Shown: positions 26,032 to 34,655, counted from the first letter of the stretch. The stretch is 35,380 nucleotides of DNA from Bacteroidales bacterium (GCA_022784065.1 JALFUO010000030.1:1-35380); one strand, 5' to 3'. The notes: generated from the letters alone by a model not told the origin. Numbers and translations: made by a program.

Positions 26032-26110
26032 GTAGGGGCGTTTTGCAAAACGCCCGCCCTTTGCGCCGAAAGGCAATCAATAAAAGGGTGTTTTGCAAAA
26101 CGCCCCTACT
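26032..26110. repeat. Family A inverted pair (copies 6 and 7), BIME-like
   Basis: GGGCGTTTTGCAAAACGCCC at 26036-26055 (plus orientation) faces a copy at 26086-26105 with one change (GGGTG start), 30 bp apart. The pair fills the GH130-GH92 spacer and ends about 14 bp before the GH92 start codon. Confidence 0.87.
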
Positions 26111-26123
26111 AGATTCTTATTTT

Positions 26124-28388
26124 ATGAGAAAAATCAGCCTTTCCCTTTTTGCAGCCTTACTTTCCCTGTCGTGCTGCTTTGCCGAGAAGAGGCCGGTGGA
26201 CTATGTCAACCCCTTCATCGGCACCACCAACTTCGGCACCTGCAACCCTGGCGCGGTATGCCCCAGCGGCATGATGAGCGTCGTGCCGTTCAACGTGATG
26301 GGCTCCGACCAAAACAAATACGACAAGGACAGCCGCTGGTGGAGCACGCCTTACGAATTCCACAACGTGTTCTTCACGGGCTATTCCCACGTGAACCTCA
26401 GCGGCGTGGGCTGCCCCGACCTCGGTTCGCTGCTCGTGATGCCCACAGTGGCCGATATGCTCTGCGTGGATTTCCGCCAATACGGTTCAGCCTACACTGC
26501 CGAGCAGGCACGCCCGGGCTATTACGCCAATACCCTCACGCGCTACGGCGTGAAAACGGAGGTCACCGCCACGCCGCGCTGCGCCGTCCACCGCTACACC
26601 TTCCCCGGCGGACGTTCGCACATCTTGCTCAACCTCGGCGAGGGACTTACCAACGAAACGGGCGCCACGCTGCGCCGCACCGCGCCGAACGAGGTGGTCG
26701 GCACCAAACTCCTTGGCACGTTCTGCTACGATGCGCGCCAAGCGGTCTTTCCCATTTACTTCGTGATGCGCGTGGAGCGCAAAGGGCTCGCTGCGGGTTA
26801 TTGGAAATTCCAGCGTCCCAAGAAAGGTGTAGAAGCAGAATGGGACCCCGACGACAATAAATATAAACTCTACACGCGCTACGCCAAAGAACTCTCGGGC
26901 GACGACATCGGCGCATGGTTCAGTTTCGATGCCGCAGCGGGCGAACAGGTTGAGGTGCGCCTGGGCGTGTCGTTCGTCAGCATCGAAGGAGCGCGGCGCA
27001 ACCTCGAAGCCGAACTTTCGGGCAAGACCTTCGACCAAGTGCGTGCCGAGGCTGAGGGTAAATGGAACGAAGACCTTTCGCGCATACTCGTAGAGGGCGG
27101 CACGGAGGAAGAAAAAACCGTGTTCTACACCGCGCTCTATCATCTGCTCCTCCACCCCAACATCTTGCAGGACACCGACGGTCGTTATCCCATGATGGAA
27201 GGCGACGGCATCGGCACGGTGCCTGCCGGGCGCAACCGCTACACCGTGTTCTCCCTGTGGGACACCTATCGCAACGTCCACCAGTTGCTCTCGCTCGTCT
27301 ACCCCGAACGGCAGGCCGACATGCTGCGCTCCATGACGGGCATGGCAAGCGAATGGGGCTGGCTGCCCAAATGGGAACTCTACGGCCGCGAAACGTTCAC
27401 GATGGAAGGCGACCCCGCCATTCCCGTCTTGGCTGACAGTTATCTCAAAGGCCTGCGTGATTTCGACGTTGAGGCTGCCTACGCCGCCGCCCGCCGCAGC
27501 GCCCTCACGCCGGGCAAGGAAAATCCCATGCGCCCCGACAACGACGACTACATGCGTCTCGGCTACGTGCCCCTCAGGAGCGAGTTCGACAATTCCGTGA
27601 GCCACGCCCTCGAATACTACGTGGCCGACAATGCCCTCGCCCTTTGGGCTAATGCTTTGGGCAAGGCCGATGATGCCCGGCTCTTCCGCCAACGTGCCCT
27701 CGGCTGGCGCAAATATTTCAGTGCCGAGTACGGCACACTGCGCCCCCTGCTGCCCGACGGCACGTTCCTCACGCCCTTCAATCCCCGACAGGGTGAGAAC
27801 TTCGAGCCAAGTCCCGGTTTCCACGAGGGCAATGCCTGGAATTACACGTTCTATGTGCCGCACGACATTGACGGACTTATAAAACTTATGGGCGGCGCAA
27901 AGAAATTTACCGCCAATCTGAAAGCCATTTTTGACAAGGGGCTTTACGACCCCGCCAATGAGCCAGACATCGCCTATCCCTACCTCTTCTCGCGCATCAA
28001 GGGCGAGGCATGGCGCACGCAAGACCTCACGCGCAGCCTGCTCCGCAAGCATTTCACCACCCAGCCCGACGGTATTCCAGGCAACGACGACACGGGCACC
28101 ATGTCGGCTTGGGCCATCTTCTCGATGATAGGTTTCTATCCCGACGTGCCGGGCGACCCGTCCTACACGCTCACCGCCCCCGTGTTCTCCCGCGTCACCC
28201 TGCACCTCGACCCCGCGCTTTGCGGCGGCAGGGAGCAACTCGTCATCACCGCTCCGGGCGCTTCTTGGACCGACACGCGCCACATCTCCTCCGTGCGCCT
28301 CGGCGGCAAGCCTTGCAAGGGTTTCCGCCTCACCCATAAGCAACTCACGGAGGCAGGCACGCTGGAGTATGAACTGTCGGACAAATGA
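26124..28388 (+). CDS. GH92 alpha-mannosidase, exported
   Basis: GH92 enzymes are calcium-dependent exo-alpha-mannosidases that trim high-mannose N-glycans or yeast mannan. I chose the ATG at 26124 (754 aa), which gives a clear signal peptide (ISLSLFAALLSLSCCFA). The frame is open back to 25878, but that part overlaps GH130 and the repeat pair. Family landmarks are VDYVNPFIGT at the mature N-terminus, GYSHVNLSGVGCPDLG, FSLWDTYRNVHQL, EWGWLPKWELYGRE, YPYLFSRIKGEAWRTQ, and GNDDTGTMSAWAIFSMIGFYP with the catalytic-base aspartates. Linkage preference cannot be read by eye. It would expose Man-GlcNAc for the neighbouring carrier and GH130 enzyme. Confidence 0.95.
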   Translation: MRKISLSLFAALLSLSCCFAEKRPVDYVNPFIGTTNFGTCNPGAVCPSGMMSVVPFNVMGSDQNKYDKDSRWWSTPYEFHNVFFTGYSHVNLSGVGCPDLGSLLVMPTVADMLCVDFRQYGSAYTAEQARPGYYANTLTRYGVKTEVTATPRCAVHRYTFPGGRSHILLNLGEGLTNETGATLRRTAPNEVVGTKLLGTFCYDARQAVFPIYFVMRVERKGLAAGYWKFQRPKKGVEAEWDPDDNKYKLYTRYAKELSGDDIGAWFSFDAAAGEQVEVRLGVSFVSIEGARRNLEAELSGKTFDQVRAEAEGKWNEDLSRILVEGGTEEEKTVFYTALYHLLLHPNILQDTDGRYPMMEGDGIGTVPAGRNRYTVFSLWDTYRNVHQLLSLVYPERQADMLRSMTGMASEWGWLPKWELYGRETFTMEGDPAIPVLADSYLKGLRDFDVEAAYAAARRSALTPGKENPMRPDNDDYMRLGYVPLRSEFDNSVSHALEYYVADNALALWANALGKADDARLFRQRALGWRKYFSAEYGTLRPLLPDGTFLTPFNPRQGENFEPSPGFHEGNAWNYTFYVPHDIDGLIKLMGGAKKFTANLKAIFDKGLYDPANEPDIAYPYLFSRIKGEAWRTQDLTRSLLRKHFTTQPDGIPGNDDTGTMSAWAIFSMIGFYPDVPGDPSYTLTAPVFSRVTLHLDPALCGGREQLVITAPGASWTDTRHISSVRLGGKPCKGFRLTHKQLTEAGTLEYELSDK

Positions 28389-28449
28389 ATGTTGCAGCGT
28401 GCGCATTTCCCCCGATACATATATATTATTTATAAAAACCTAAGACGCT

Positions 28450-30195
28450 ATGAACAAAAAACTATCTCTCCTCCTCCTGTTCCTGCTAACGGCCGCGCTT
28501 TCGATGCAGGCGCAGATTTCTTCCCTTGACGAACTTTCCGACGACAAGGCCTACACGCTTTATAACCCGTATTTCACAACCTACGCCGTTTATAATGCAG
28601 AAGCCAACCCCGACCTCGTGTGGGCGGCAGGCATGACCAATCCCAACGGCAGCGTTTCTAAAGACTCCTATGCGCTGCCCGTTGACCTCACCGACCCTTC
28701 CAGCAGTTGGATGATAGTAAACTTCCGGGGCAAATGGTACGTTTACAACATAGGGGCTGAGAAGTTCCTTGCCGTGGGCCATACCCCCAACAACCCCTCT
28801 ACGGCCTCTGCAAAGATGCAGGCCAAGCCCGTTGCCGTGGAGTTTGCCAAAAACGGCGAAGGCTTCACCCTCTGCTCCTATCCCGGTAACCTCCACTACC
28901 TTTGCGCCGCGCCGCAGCTGCCCTATCCCGTCAGCATTTGGAACGCCGCCGACAATGGCTCTACATGGGTCATCTCCGAGAATGAAAACGTACAGCCCGA
29001 CAGCGCCGCCTGCTTCGCCAAACTCGAAGAGGCTTTCCCCGAGCAGGTTGCCCTCAGTATCGACACCCGCCACGGCTACATTTGGAGCAGCGCAGAAGGC
29101 GGTGCCATGCCCAATAGCACTGACAAGGGGCGCGACTTCACTTTCTATGCCACCTCGCAGGCGGGTTGGCTCTGCCCCGAGGGCATTGCGGTTAGCTGCG
29201 GCGGCAATCGGTGGGAAAAGGAAATTGCTCCCGGGACCGCTGTTACCGAAATCACTATCCCCGGCGCAGACATCGCCGACTCCGTATTCATTACCGGCGT
29301 ATGGCAGCGCGACAGCCTCGATGCCGCAGCCCGCGTGCTATCGTTCAGCGATGAGTTCGACGGCACGGGCGAACCTTCTGCAGAATGGTGGAAGCGCACC
29401 GAGCGTCAGGGCGCTACCTGGAACCGCTGGTGCTCCGACTCTCCCCTCGTGGCCTACTTAGCCGACGGCGCATTGCATTGCCTTGCTATCCCCAACCCTG
29501 ACAAGGAGACCGACCCCGCCGAAATGCTCACGGGCGGCATCAAGACGCAGGGCAAGTTCGACTTCAAGTGGGGCAGGGCAGAGGCGCGCATCAAGACCAC
29601 CCAGCACATTGGCAACTTCCCCGCCTTCTGGATGATGCCCACCGACAACAGCCTCGGCTGGCCCAACAATGGCGAAATAGACATCTGGGAAACTATCGAT
29701 ACGGAAGACCGCGCCTATGGCACTGTCCACACCAACTGGACCTATAATCTGAAAAAAGGAGGCAATAGCCGCTATATGGAAGGCTTGGACTACGATTATT
29801 GGCACATCTTTGCCGTGGAATGGGACCCCACGTCCATCACTTGGTATGTTGACGGCAAGAAGATGTGGAGTTATCTCAAGAGCACCAATCAGAGCGAACT
29901 CGAAGATGGGCAGTGGCCCTTCGATGCCCCCTTCTATCTCATTCTCAATCAGAGCGTGGGCAGCGGCGCGTGGGCCAAGCCAGCCGACACGAGTTTCACT
30001 TACGAGACGCAGTTTGACTGGGTGCGCGTTTACCAAAAGCAGGAAGACATCGACACAGGCATCCATGAAATCCATCATGCCGGCGCGTCGGCCGCTTCAG
30101 CCGCTTCCGCTTGCTACGACCTCAGCGGCAGACTTTTGCCCCGCGCTCCCAAGCAAGGCGTATTCATTCAGAACGGCAAACTGATCATGCGATAA
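28450..30195 (+). CDS. GH16 glucanase-like enzyme with N-terminal accessory domains and a type IX-like tail
   Basis: The 581-aa product has a signal peptide (LSLLLLFLLTAALSMQA). Residues ~25-175 form a domain (YTLYNPYFTTYAVYNAE, WYVYNIGAEKFLAVG) that looks like a ricin-type beta-trefoil; this is tentative. A small beta-rich domain follows to about 290. The GH16 domain begins at LSFSDEFDG and has the catalytic signature EIDIWE at 409-414 (Glu409 nucleophile, Glu414 acid/base). Family members cut beta-1,3, beta-1,3-1,4 or galactan backbones, and the substrate here is unknown. The C-terminus YDLSGRLLP...GVFIQNGKLIMR resembles short type IX sorting signals (YDLxGR ... GxYIxNGK). It is the last gene of the glycan run, followed by a terminator. 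Confidence 0.9.
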   Translation: MNKKLSLLLLFLLTAALSMQAQISSLDELSDDKAYTLYNPYFTTYAVYNAEANPDLVWAAGMTNPNGSVSKDSYALPVDLTDPSSSWMIVNFRGKWYVYNIGAEKFLAVGHTPNNPSTASAKMQAKPVAVEFAKNGEGFTLCSYPGNLHYLCAAPQLPYPVSIWNAADNGSTWVISENENVQPDSAACFAKLEEAFPEQVALSIDTRHGYIWSSAEGGAMPNSTDKGRDFTFYATSQAGWLCPEGIAVSCGGNRWEKEIAPGTAVTEITIPGADIADSVFITGVWQRDSLDAAARVLSFSDEFDGTGEPSAEWWKRTERQGATWNRWCSDSPLVAYLADGALHCLAIPNPDKETDPAEMLTGGIKTQGKFDFKWGRAEARIKTTQHIGNFPAFWMMPTDNSLGWPNNGEIDIWETIDTEDRAYGTVHTNWTYNLKKGGNSRYMEGLDYDYWHIFAVEWDPTSITWYVDGKKMWSYLKSTNQSELEDGQWPFDAPFYLILNQSVGSGAWAKPADTSFTYETQFDWVRVYQKQEDIDTGIHEIHHAGASAASAASACYDLSGRLLPRAPKQGVFIQNGKLIMR

Positions 30196-30215
30196 GCACA
30201 TCAGGAAAATAACAA

Positions 30216-30260
30216 AATCCCTGCCAAGCGGTGCATTCCGTTTTGGCAGGGATTAGTTTT
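30216..30260 (+). terminator. Terminator of the glycan-locus transcript
   Basis: AATCCCTGCCAA (30216-30227) pairs perfectly with 30243-30254, followed by AGTTTTG. It lies 20 bp after the GH16 stop. Confidence 0.75.
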
Positions 30261-30270
30261 GACCCATAGG

Positions 30271-30301
30271 CCAAAAAAAACGGATTTCAAAGAATCCGTT
30301 T
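30271..30301 (-). terminator. Terminator of the fuc-operon end (minus strand)
   Basis: AAACGGATT (30278-30286) pairs with AATCCGTTT (30293-30301) around a 6-nt loop. On the minus strand the hairpin is followed by a run of eight T (plus-strand A at 30273-30280, overlapping the stem). It lies 20 bp after the lipoprotein stop at 30322. Confidence 0.85.
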
Positions 30302-30321
30302 CTTTTATGCAGCCTTTTTCA

Positions 30322-30873
30322 TCAGTTCTGAATCACTACGGCGTCTTGCGCGGGGGTATAGGTTATGGTGTAGTTTTCGAGGTTGTCGCCCCGATTGCCC
30401 TCAATGATGATGCCCTTGTTGGAGAGGTCGTAAAGGCGGTTGCAGTGCGGGCATCGGGCATGGGGCAGGGTGAGGTGGAGCGTCAGTCGCTTGGTGAGCG
30501 CGGAGGCGTTGTAGCACGTGGGGCAAGCGAGGTCGTAGGCCACAAGCCGCATCTGACCGTTCATATCCACACCGGGCGGCATACCGACGATGAAGCCGGC
30601 TATGAACTGCGGCTGGCCGTAGGCATCGAGCGCGGTGCGCGGATAGGAGGTGCTCTTGCCGTCGGGCGCGGTGAATATATAATATTGCGCCGAGAACGTG
30701 ACGGTGCAGAACATGCCAGGGCTGGTGAGGGCTGCCAGCAGCTGCGGCGCGCCAGTGACGGGCGAGAAGCGCATGAAGGCGCGATAGCTGGAGCGTTCGC
30801 TCTCGGCCTTGTCGCACGAGGCGCACAGCAACAGGGCGGCGAGCAACGAGGGGAGGATAAGCGGTTTTTTCAA
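30322..30873 (-). CDS. Lipoprotein with two CxxC pairs, Rieske-like or zinc-ribbon-like; function unknown
   Basis: The best start is a TTG at 30873 (183 aa), which gives a compact lipoprotein signal with lipobox CASC (Cys20); a GTG at 30918 would add 15 residues before it. Two cysteine pairs, CPTC and CPHC, are about 30 residues apart in the second half (YDLACPTCYN and HARCPHCNRLYDL). The spacing and the following YDLSNKGIIIEG recall a Rieske-like fold, but the usual histidine ligands are absent (CxxC in place of CxH and CxxH), so a zinc or disulfide site is as likely. The N-terminal half (FMRFSPVTGAPQL, PGMFCTVTF) is unknown to me. It is last in the minus-strand run, 47 bp after the SRPBCC gene. 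Confidence 0.75.
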   Translation of the reverse strand: MKKPLILPSLLAALLLCASCDKAESERSSYRAFMRFSPVTGAPQLLAALTSPGMFCTVTFSAQYYIFTAPDGKSTSYPRTALDAYGQPQFIAGFIVGMPPGVDMNGQMRLVAYDLACPTCYNASALTKRLTLHLTLPHARCPHCNRLYDLSNKGIIIEGNRGDNLENYTITYTPAQDAVVIQN

Positions 30874-30920
30874 TATCTTATTATTTATGTGTGTGAAATG
30901 CGGGCAATGCCTCCGCACCC

Positions 30921-31385
30921 TTATTGGGCGGCGGCAAGCAGGTCGGCAAGTCCGTTGGCGGCCTGTTGCAGCGGCTTCGACACCATGCCTTTCATAAAGA
31001 AATTCACCTCTGCGCCAATCGTGACGCGCAGTTTTGCCTCACCCTCGCCATGCGGCAGGAGCTGTATCCACACATTGACGGGAATGGGCGTACCCTCGCC
31101 GGCAAACTTGATGCACTTGGGTTCGTCGCGCTCGATGATGCGCAGCGTGATTTTCCCAAGTGGCGAGCCGATGGAGAGCGTGTCGCGGTCGAAGGTCATG
31201 GTTTGCAACTGCTCTTTTGCCTGCGCTATCTGCTCGGGCGTGAGTTGTGCCGCCATTTTCTCCTGCACGGCGGGGTCTTCGAGTTTCTCGCGCAAAGTTT
31301 CAAGGTTACGCAGGTCGGAATAGCGCGCATAAAGCGCATCAACGGGTTGGCTTACGTATTTAACGTCGCTTTCAAATTTTGTCAT
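30921..31385 (-). CDS. SRPBCC (START-like) family protein
   Basis: This 154-aa soluble protein without a signal peptide starts MTKFESDVKYVSQPVDALYARYSDLRNL, the typical opening of SRPBCC/polyketide-cyclase-like domains, which form a helix-grip fold around a hydrophobic cavity. The last helix (FFMKGMVSKPLQQAANGLADLLAAA) fits the fold's long C-terminal helix. A charged helical insert (about residues 30-62) is specific to this type of Bacteroidetes protein as far as I can tell. Its ligand is unknown. It begins 3 bp after the fucP stop, so it is almost certainly co-transcribed with the fuc genes, although no role in fucose use is established. Confidence 0.85.
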   Translation of the reverse strand: MTKFESDVKYVSQPVDALYARYSDLRNLETLREKLEDPAVQEKMAAQLTPEQIAQAKEQLQTMTFDRDTLSIGSPLGKITLRIIERDEPKCIKFAGEGTPIPVNVWIQLLPHGEGEAKLRVTIGAEVNFFMKGMVSKPLQQAANGLADLLAAAQ

Positions 31386-31388
31386 GGG

Positions 31389-32687
31389 TTAATTGCGTTT
31401 TGTTTTCAATGAAATATATCCGTAGCGGGTCACTATGAGGAAGCAAATAAGCGGCAGAGCAAACGACACGTTTACTGCCGGGTGGTTGAGGATTGTGCCG
31501 AGGTCAATCACAGCGCCTTGCAGCGGCGGCATGAGTGCGCCGCCCACGATGGCCATTACCAAAAAGGCTGCACCGAGGGCCGTGTCTTGGGCATCAACAT
31601 CTTCGAGGGCTATGCCGTAGATGGTGGGGAACATCAACGACATGAACGCGCTGATGGCCACGAGACAATACAGGCCGGCGATGCCGTCGATCAATATGGT
31701 GCCGAGCGTGCACAGCGATGCGCCGATGCCGAATATCATGAGCAGGCGGCGCGGATTGACGCGGCGCATCAATCCCGTGGCCACAAAGCGGCCGCAGAGG
31801 GCGAGGCTCATGGCGAAGATGTTGTAGTTTTGCGCCGTGGCCTTGTTGATGCCGAGGCGGTCGGCGTATTGGATAATAAACGTCCACACCATGATTTGTG
31901 CCGCTACATAAAACATCTGCGCCAGCACGCCCTCGCGGTAGTGGCGGTTGTGCCAGAGGCGGCGCAGCGAATGAGAGGCGGGTGCAGACGCTCCTTGCTC
32001 ACCCGTGCCGGCGATGGCGGGCATCTTCTTGAGCGCAACGATGAGGAAGACTATCAGCACCACGATGCCGAGTGCCACGTAAGGGTCGCGGATTACGGCG
32101 AGGTCGTGGAGGCGAATGCCGGCCTTTTCGCTTTCGGAGAGCGTGCCGAAGATAATTTCCCCGGCAGCGTTGCGGCGGTCAGACCACAGCGCGGGCAGCA
32201 CGATGAGCGAGGCGACGGCCATGCCCGAAAGCGAGCCTACGGGATTGAAAGCCTGGGCAAGATTGAGGCGGCGCGTGGAGGTTTCTTTGCTGCCGAGCGA
32301 AAGGATAAAGGGGTTGGCGGTCGTTTCGAGGAATGCAAGGCCGAAGGTGAGGATATAGAGCGAGAAGCAGAAGAACGTGAAGTTCTGATACTCAGCAGCA
32401 GGAATGAAGAGGAACGCCCCCGTGGCGTAAAGTCCGAGCCCCAGCAGTATGCCGCTCTTGTAGCTGTAACGCCTGATGAAGAGTGCGGCGGGTATGGCCA
32501 TGGTGGCGTAGCCGCCGTAGAAGGCAAACTGTATCATCGAGGCCTTTGCGGCCGAAAGTTCCATGACTGTCTGGAACGCAGCCACCATAGGATTGGTGAT
32601 GTCGTTGGCAAAGCCCCAAAGGGCAAAGAGCGTGGTGACGATGACGAATGTGGCGAGGTACTTTTTCTCGACAAGTTTCTGTTTCAT
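31389..32687 (-). CDS. fucP: L-fucose:proton symporter FucP
   Basis: FucP is a 12-helix MFS carrier that brings L-fucose into the cell with protons. The 432-aa protein has the two acidic residues known to matter in the E. coli protein: Asp29 in FALWGFANDITNPM and Glu121 in AFLETTANPFI. Other family marks are the FYGGYATMAIPAAL helix and LNLAQAFNPVGS. Start ATG at 32687, 24 bp after the mutarotase stop. The gene order fucA, fucK, mutarotase, fucP is the same as in the B. thetaiotaomicron fucose operon, which supports fucose over other sugars carried by this family. Confidence 0.92.
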   Translation of the reverse strand: MKQKLVEKKYLATFVIVTTLFALWGFANDITNPMVAAFQTVMELSAAKASMIQFAFYGGYATMAIPAALFIRRYSYKSGILLGLGLYATGAFLFIPAAEYQNFTFFCFSLYILTFGLAFLETTANPFILSLGSKETSTRRLNLAQAFNPVGSLSGMAVASLIVLPALWSDRRNAAGEIIFGTLSESEKAGIRLHDLAVIRDPYVALGIVVLIVFLIVALKKMPAIAGTGEQGASAPASHSLRRLWHNRHYREGVLAQMFYVAAQIMVWTFIIQYADRLGINKATAQNYNIFAMSLALCGRFVATGLMRRVNPRRLLMIFGIGASLCTLGTILIDGIAGLYCLVAISAFMSLMFPTIYGIALEDVDAQDTALGAAFLVMAIVGGALMPPLQGAVIDLGTILNHPAVNVSFALPLICFLIVTRYGYISLKTKRN

Positions 32688-32711
32688 GGGCGATGCGGTT
32701 TTTGTATCTGT

Positions 32712-33104
32712 TTACTCATATAAATAAAACATGCGTTCCATCAACTGCCATTTCTCTGCCGAAGAAAGGCCCTGCTTCACGAGTTGAAACTCTGCCATAT
32801 AGTCTTCCCACTCGGCTTGGCGCGGCAGTGTGGCGAGGCGTGCCATTGCCGTGTCCCAATCGAAGTCAAGGGGCGTATCCACAATCATGAAGAGGCGCGT
32901 GCCGAGGATGTAGAGCTCCATTTCGAGGATTCCCACTTGGCGTATGCCGTCGAGGATTTCGCGCCAAGCGTGCTCGCGGCTGTGGCGACGGCGATACTCT
33001 TTGATGAGTTCGGGGTTGTCGCGCAGTTCGAGCGTTTGGCAATAGCGTTTCACGGGCTGGCGATATTCTTTGACGCGATAGCCCGTCTGAGGTGTTTCGT
33101 GCAT
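32712..33104 (-). CDS. RhaM-family (DUF718) sugar mutarotase, probably acting on L-fucose
   Basis: This 130-aa protein of the L-rhamnose mutarotase family interconverts sugar anomers so that the isomerase receives the right form. The fold signature is YCQTLELRDNPELIKEYRRRHS, with His41 matching the catalytic His22 of E. coli RhaM, followed by MELYILGTRLFMIVD and WEDYMAEFQ. The first 18 residues are a short extension. By sequence it is in the rhamnose family, but its place between fucK and fucP suggests it replaces FucU and works on L-fucose; this is inferred from context. It is separated from fucK by repeat C7. Confidence 0.88.
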   Translation of the reverse strand: MHETPQTGYRVKEYRQPVKRYCQTLELRDNPELIKEYRRRHSREHAWREILDGIRQVGILEMELYILGTRLFMIVDTPLDFDWDTAMARLATLPRQAEWEDYMAEFQLVKQGLSSAEKWQLMERMFYLYE

Positions 33105-33120
33105 GATTATTGTTTCTTAT

Positions 33121-33238
33121 ATAAGTAGACGAGTAGACAAGTAAACGAGTAAACGAGACAGAAATGTCTCGCAAATTATATTTATATGAGTGACTTGTCT
33201 TGTTTACTCGTTTACTTGTTTACTCGTTTACTAAAATA
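33121..33238 (-). repeat. Family C composite repeat C7
   Basis: Read on the minus strand it starts TTTTAGTAAACGA, which includes the fucK stop codon TAG (33231-33233). It has left-arm units, a core starting GACAAGTCACTCATAT and ending GTCTCG, and a right arm ending CTCGTCTACT. The 3' part of the core forms a 7-bp hairpin (CGAGACA ... TGTCTCG). It fills the fucK-mutarotase spacer and points with transcription (minus). Confidence 0.87.
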
Positions 33239-34655
33239 TTGGTACAAACGTGCGCAGTTCTACGCTATTGCGCACCACATCGCGCACGGCTTCAAGATTG
33301 TCGAGTCTGCCGTCTGCCATAGCCTGCACAAGGATATTGCCCATTGCCGTGGCTTCCACAGGACCGGCAATGACGGGTATGCCGAGGGCGTTGGCGGTGA
33401 GTTGGTTGAGCAAATCGTTTTGCGAGCCGCCGCCAATGACGTGCAGCACTTCAATGGGGGCAGGCAGGCACTGGTTGAGCGTAACGACCGCTTCGGCGTA
33501 GGTGCGGGCCAGCGATTGCAGCACGCAGCGCGCGAGGCCGGCTTTCGTGTCGGGCACGGCCATGCCCCGCTCGGCGAGGTGGCTGCGCACGGCGCGTTCC
33601 ATGCTGTGGGGGTTCATAAACTCGGGTGCATCGGGATTGATGCGGGCTTCCGTCTGCACTTCGGCGGCTGCCGCCAGCAGAGTGGCGTATTGCTGAGGTT
33701 CGCCCTGTTGCGCCCATTCTGCCATGAGGCGTTGCAATATCCACAGCCCCGTGATGTTTTTCAGGAAACGTATGCGGCCGCCCACGCCGCCCTCGTTGGT
33801 GAAGCCGCCTTGGCGTGCCTCCTCCGTGAGAATAGGTTCGTCCACCTCCGCGCCGAGCAGCGACCATGTGCCGGAACTAAGGAACGCGGCGTTCGTATCA
33901 GGACAGAACGGCGTGGCGGCTACGGCCGAGGCCGTGTCGTGGGAGCCTACGCTCACCACCTCCACGCCGTGGAGCCCCGTCTCGCGGGCGATATCTTCGA
34001 GCAGCTGCCCGCGCCTTGTGCCAGGCATCACTGGCGCAGCGGGGAAGAGCCGCGTCAGTCCCAAGCGTTCCAATAGCGGATAGTTCCACGTGCGCTGCTT
34101 TGCATCGAGCAGTTCGGAGGTTGAGGCGATGCAATATTCTTGCGCCTTGCGGCCTGTGAGGTAGAAAGCGAAGAGGTCGGGCATGAAGAGCAGCGTGTCC
34201 GCGCCGGCGAGCCACGGAGAACCTTTGCGCTGCATGCTCATCAGTTGGAACAGCGTGTTGATTTCCATCACCTGAATGCCGCTTTCGGCATAATGCTGCT
34301 CGGGCGTGCAGGTTTGGAAAAACAGTTCCGGCATGCCCTTCGTCCGGCTGTCGCGGTAGCACACGGGGTTGCCCATAAGGTTGCCCTGCCTGTCGATCAG
34401 CCCGAAGTCCACGCCCCACGTGTCTATGCCGATGCTCCTGACGGGCAGGTCCTCGGCGGCAGCGCGGCGCAGGCCGTCCATCAAGTCTTGGAACAGCGCG
34501 GGGAAATCCCAAAAGACGTGATTGCCCAAGCGCACTTGGCGATTTGGGAAACGGTGTATTTCCTTTGTCTCCAAGCGTCCGCCGCTTATCCAGCCGGCAA
34601 TGACGCGTCCGCTGCCGCCGCCGAAATCGGCTGCCAAATATACGGGGGCTGTCAT
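33231..34655 (-). CDS. fucK: L-fuculokinase of the rhamnulokinase (FGGY) type
   Basis: This is a sugar kinase that phosphorylates L-fuculose at C1. The 474-aa protein has the FGGY N-terminal phosphate-binding loop ADFGGGSGRVIAG, the sugar-binding segment GIDTWGVDFGLID, and the C-terminal nucleotide-binding motif VIGGGSQNDLLNQ. By sequence it belongs with rhamnulokinases, as do the Bacteroides fuculokinases. The fucA-type aldolase and FucP carrier beside it favour fuculose. The ATG overlaps the fucA stop by 4 bp (ATGA), so the two are translationally coupled. The TAG stop is provided by the end sequence of repeat C7. Confidence 0.9.
   Translation of the reverse strand: MTAPVYLAADFGGGSGRVIAGWISGGRLETKEIHRFPNRQVRLGNHVFWDFPALFQDLMDGLRRAAAEDLPVRSIGIDTWGVDFGLIDRQGNLMGNPVCYRDSRTKGMPELFFQTCTPEQHYAESGIQVMEINTLFQLMSMQRKGSPWLAGADTLLFMPDLFAFYLTGRKAQEYCIASTSELLDAKQRTWNYPLLERLGLTRLFPAAPVMPGTRRGQLLEDIARETGLHGVEVVSVGSHDTASAVAATPFCPDTNAAFLSSGTWSLLGAEVDEPILTEEARQGGFTNEGGVGGRIRFLKNITGLWILQRLMAEWAQQGEPQQYATLLAAAAEVQTEARINPDAPEFMNPHSMERAVRSHLAERGMAVPDTKAGLARCVLQSLARTYAEAVVTLNQCLPAPIEVLHVIGGGSQNDLLNQLTANALGIPVIAGPVEATAMGNILVQAMADGRLDNLEAVRDVVRNSVELRTFVPIF

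Noticed and set aside
25878-26123. N-terminal extension of GH92 overlapping GH130
   Set aside because: It reads through GH130 in another frame and through the family A pair. The signal peptide begins at 26124.
26487-28406. 639-aa open frame on the minus strand opposite GH92
   Set aside because: It is fully antisense to a well-supported GH92 gene with clear motifs. Its translation is the Ala/Val/His/Glu-rich type that GC-rich coding DNA gives in reverse, with no recognisable domain.
31482-32723. 413-aa plus-strand frame over fucP
   Set aside because: Antisense to fucP; the highly charged translation is what the reverse of membrane-protein codons gives.
33231-34655. Rhamnose rather than fucose operon
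   Set aside because: The kinase and mutarotase are of rhamnose-type families. However, the carrier is FucP rather than RhaT, the aldolase has FucA length, and the gene order equals the Bacteroides fucose operon. Enzyme assays could still overturn this.
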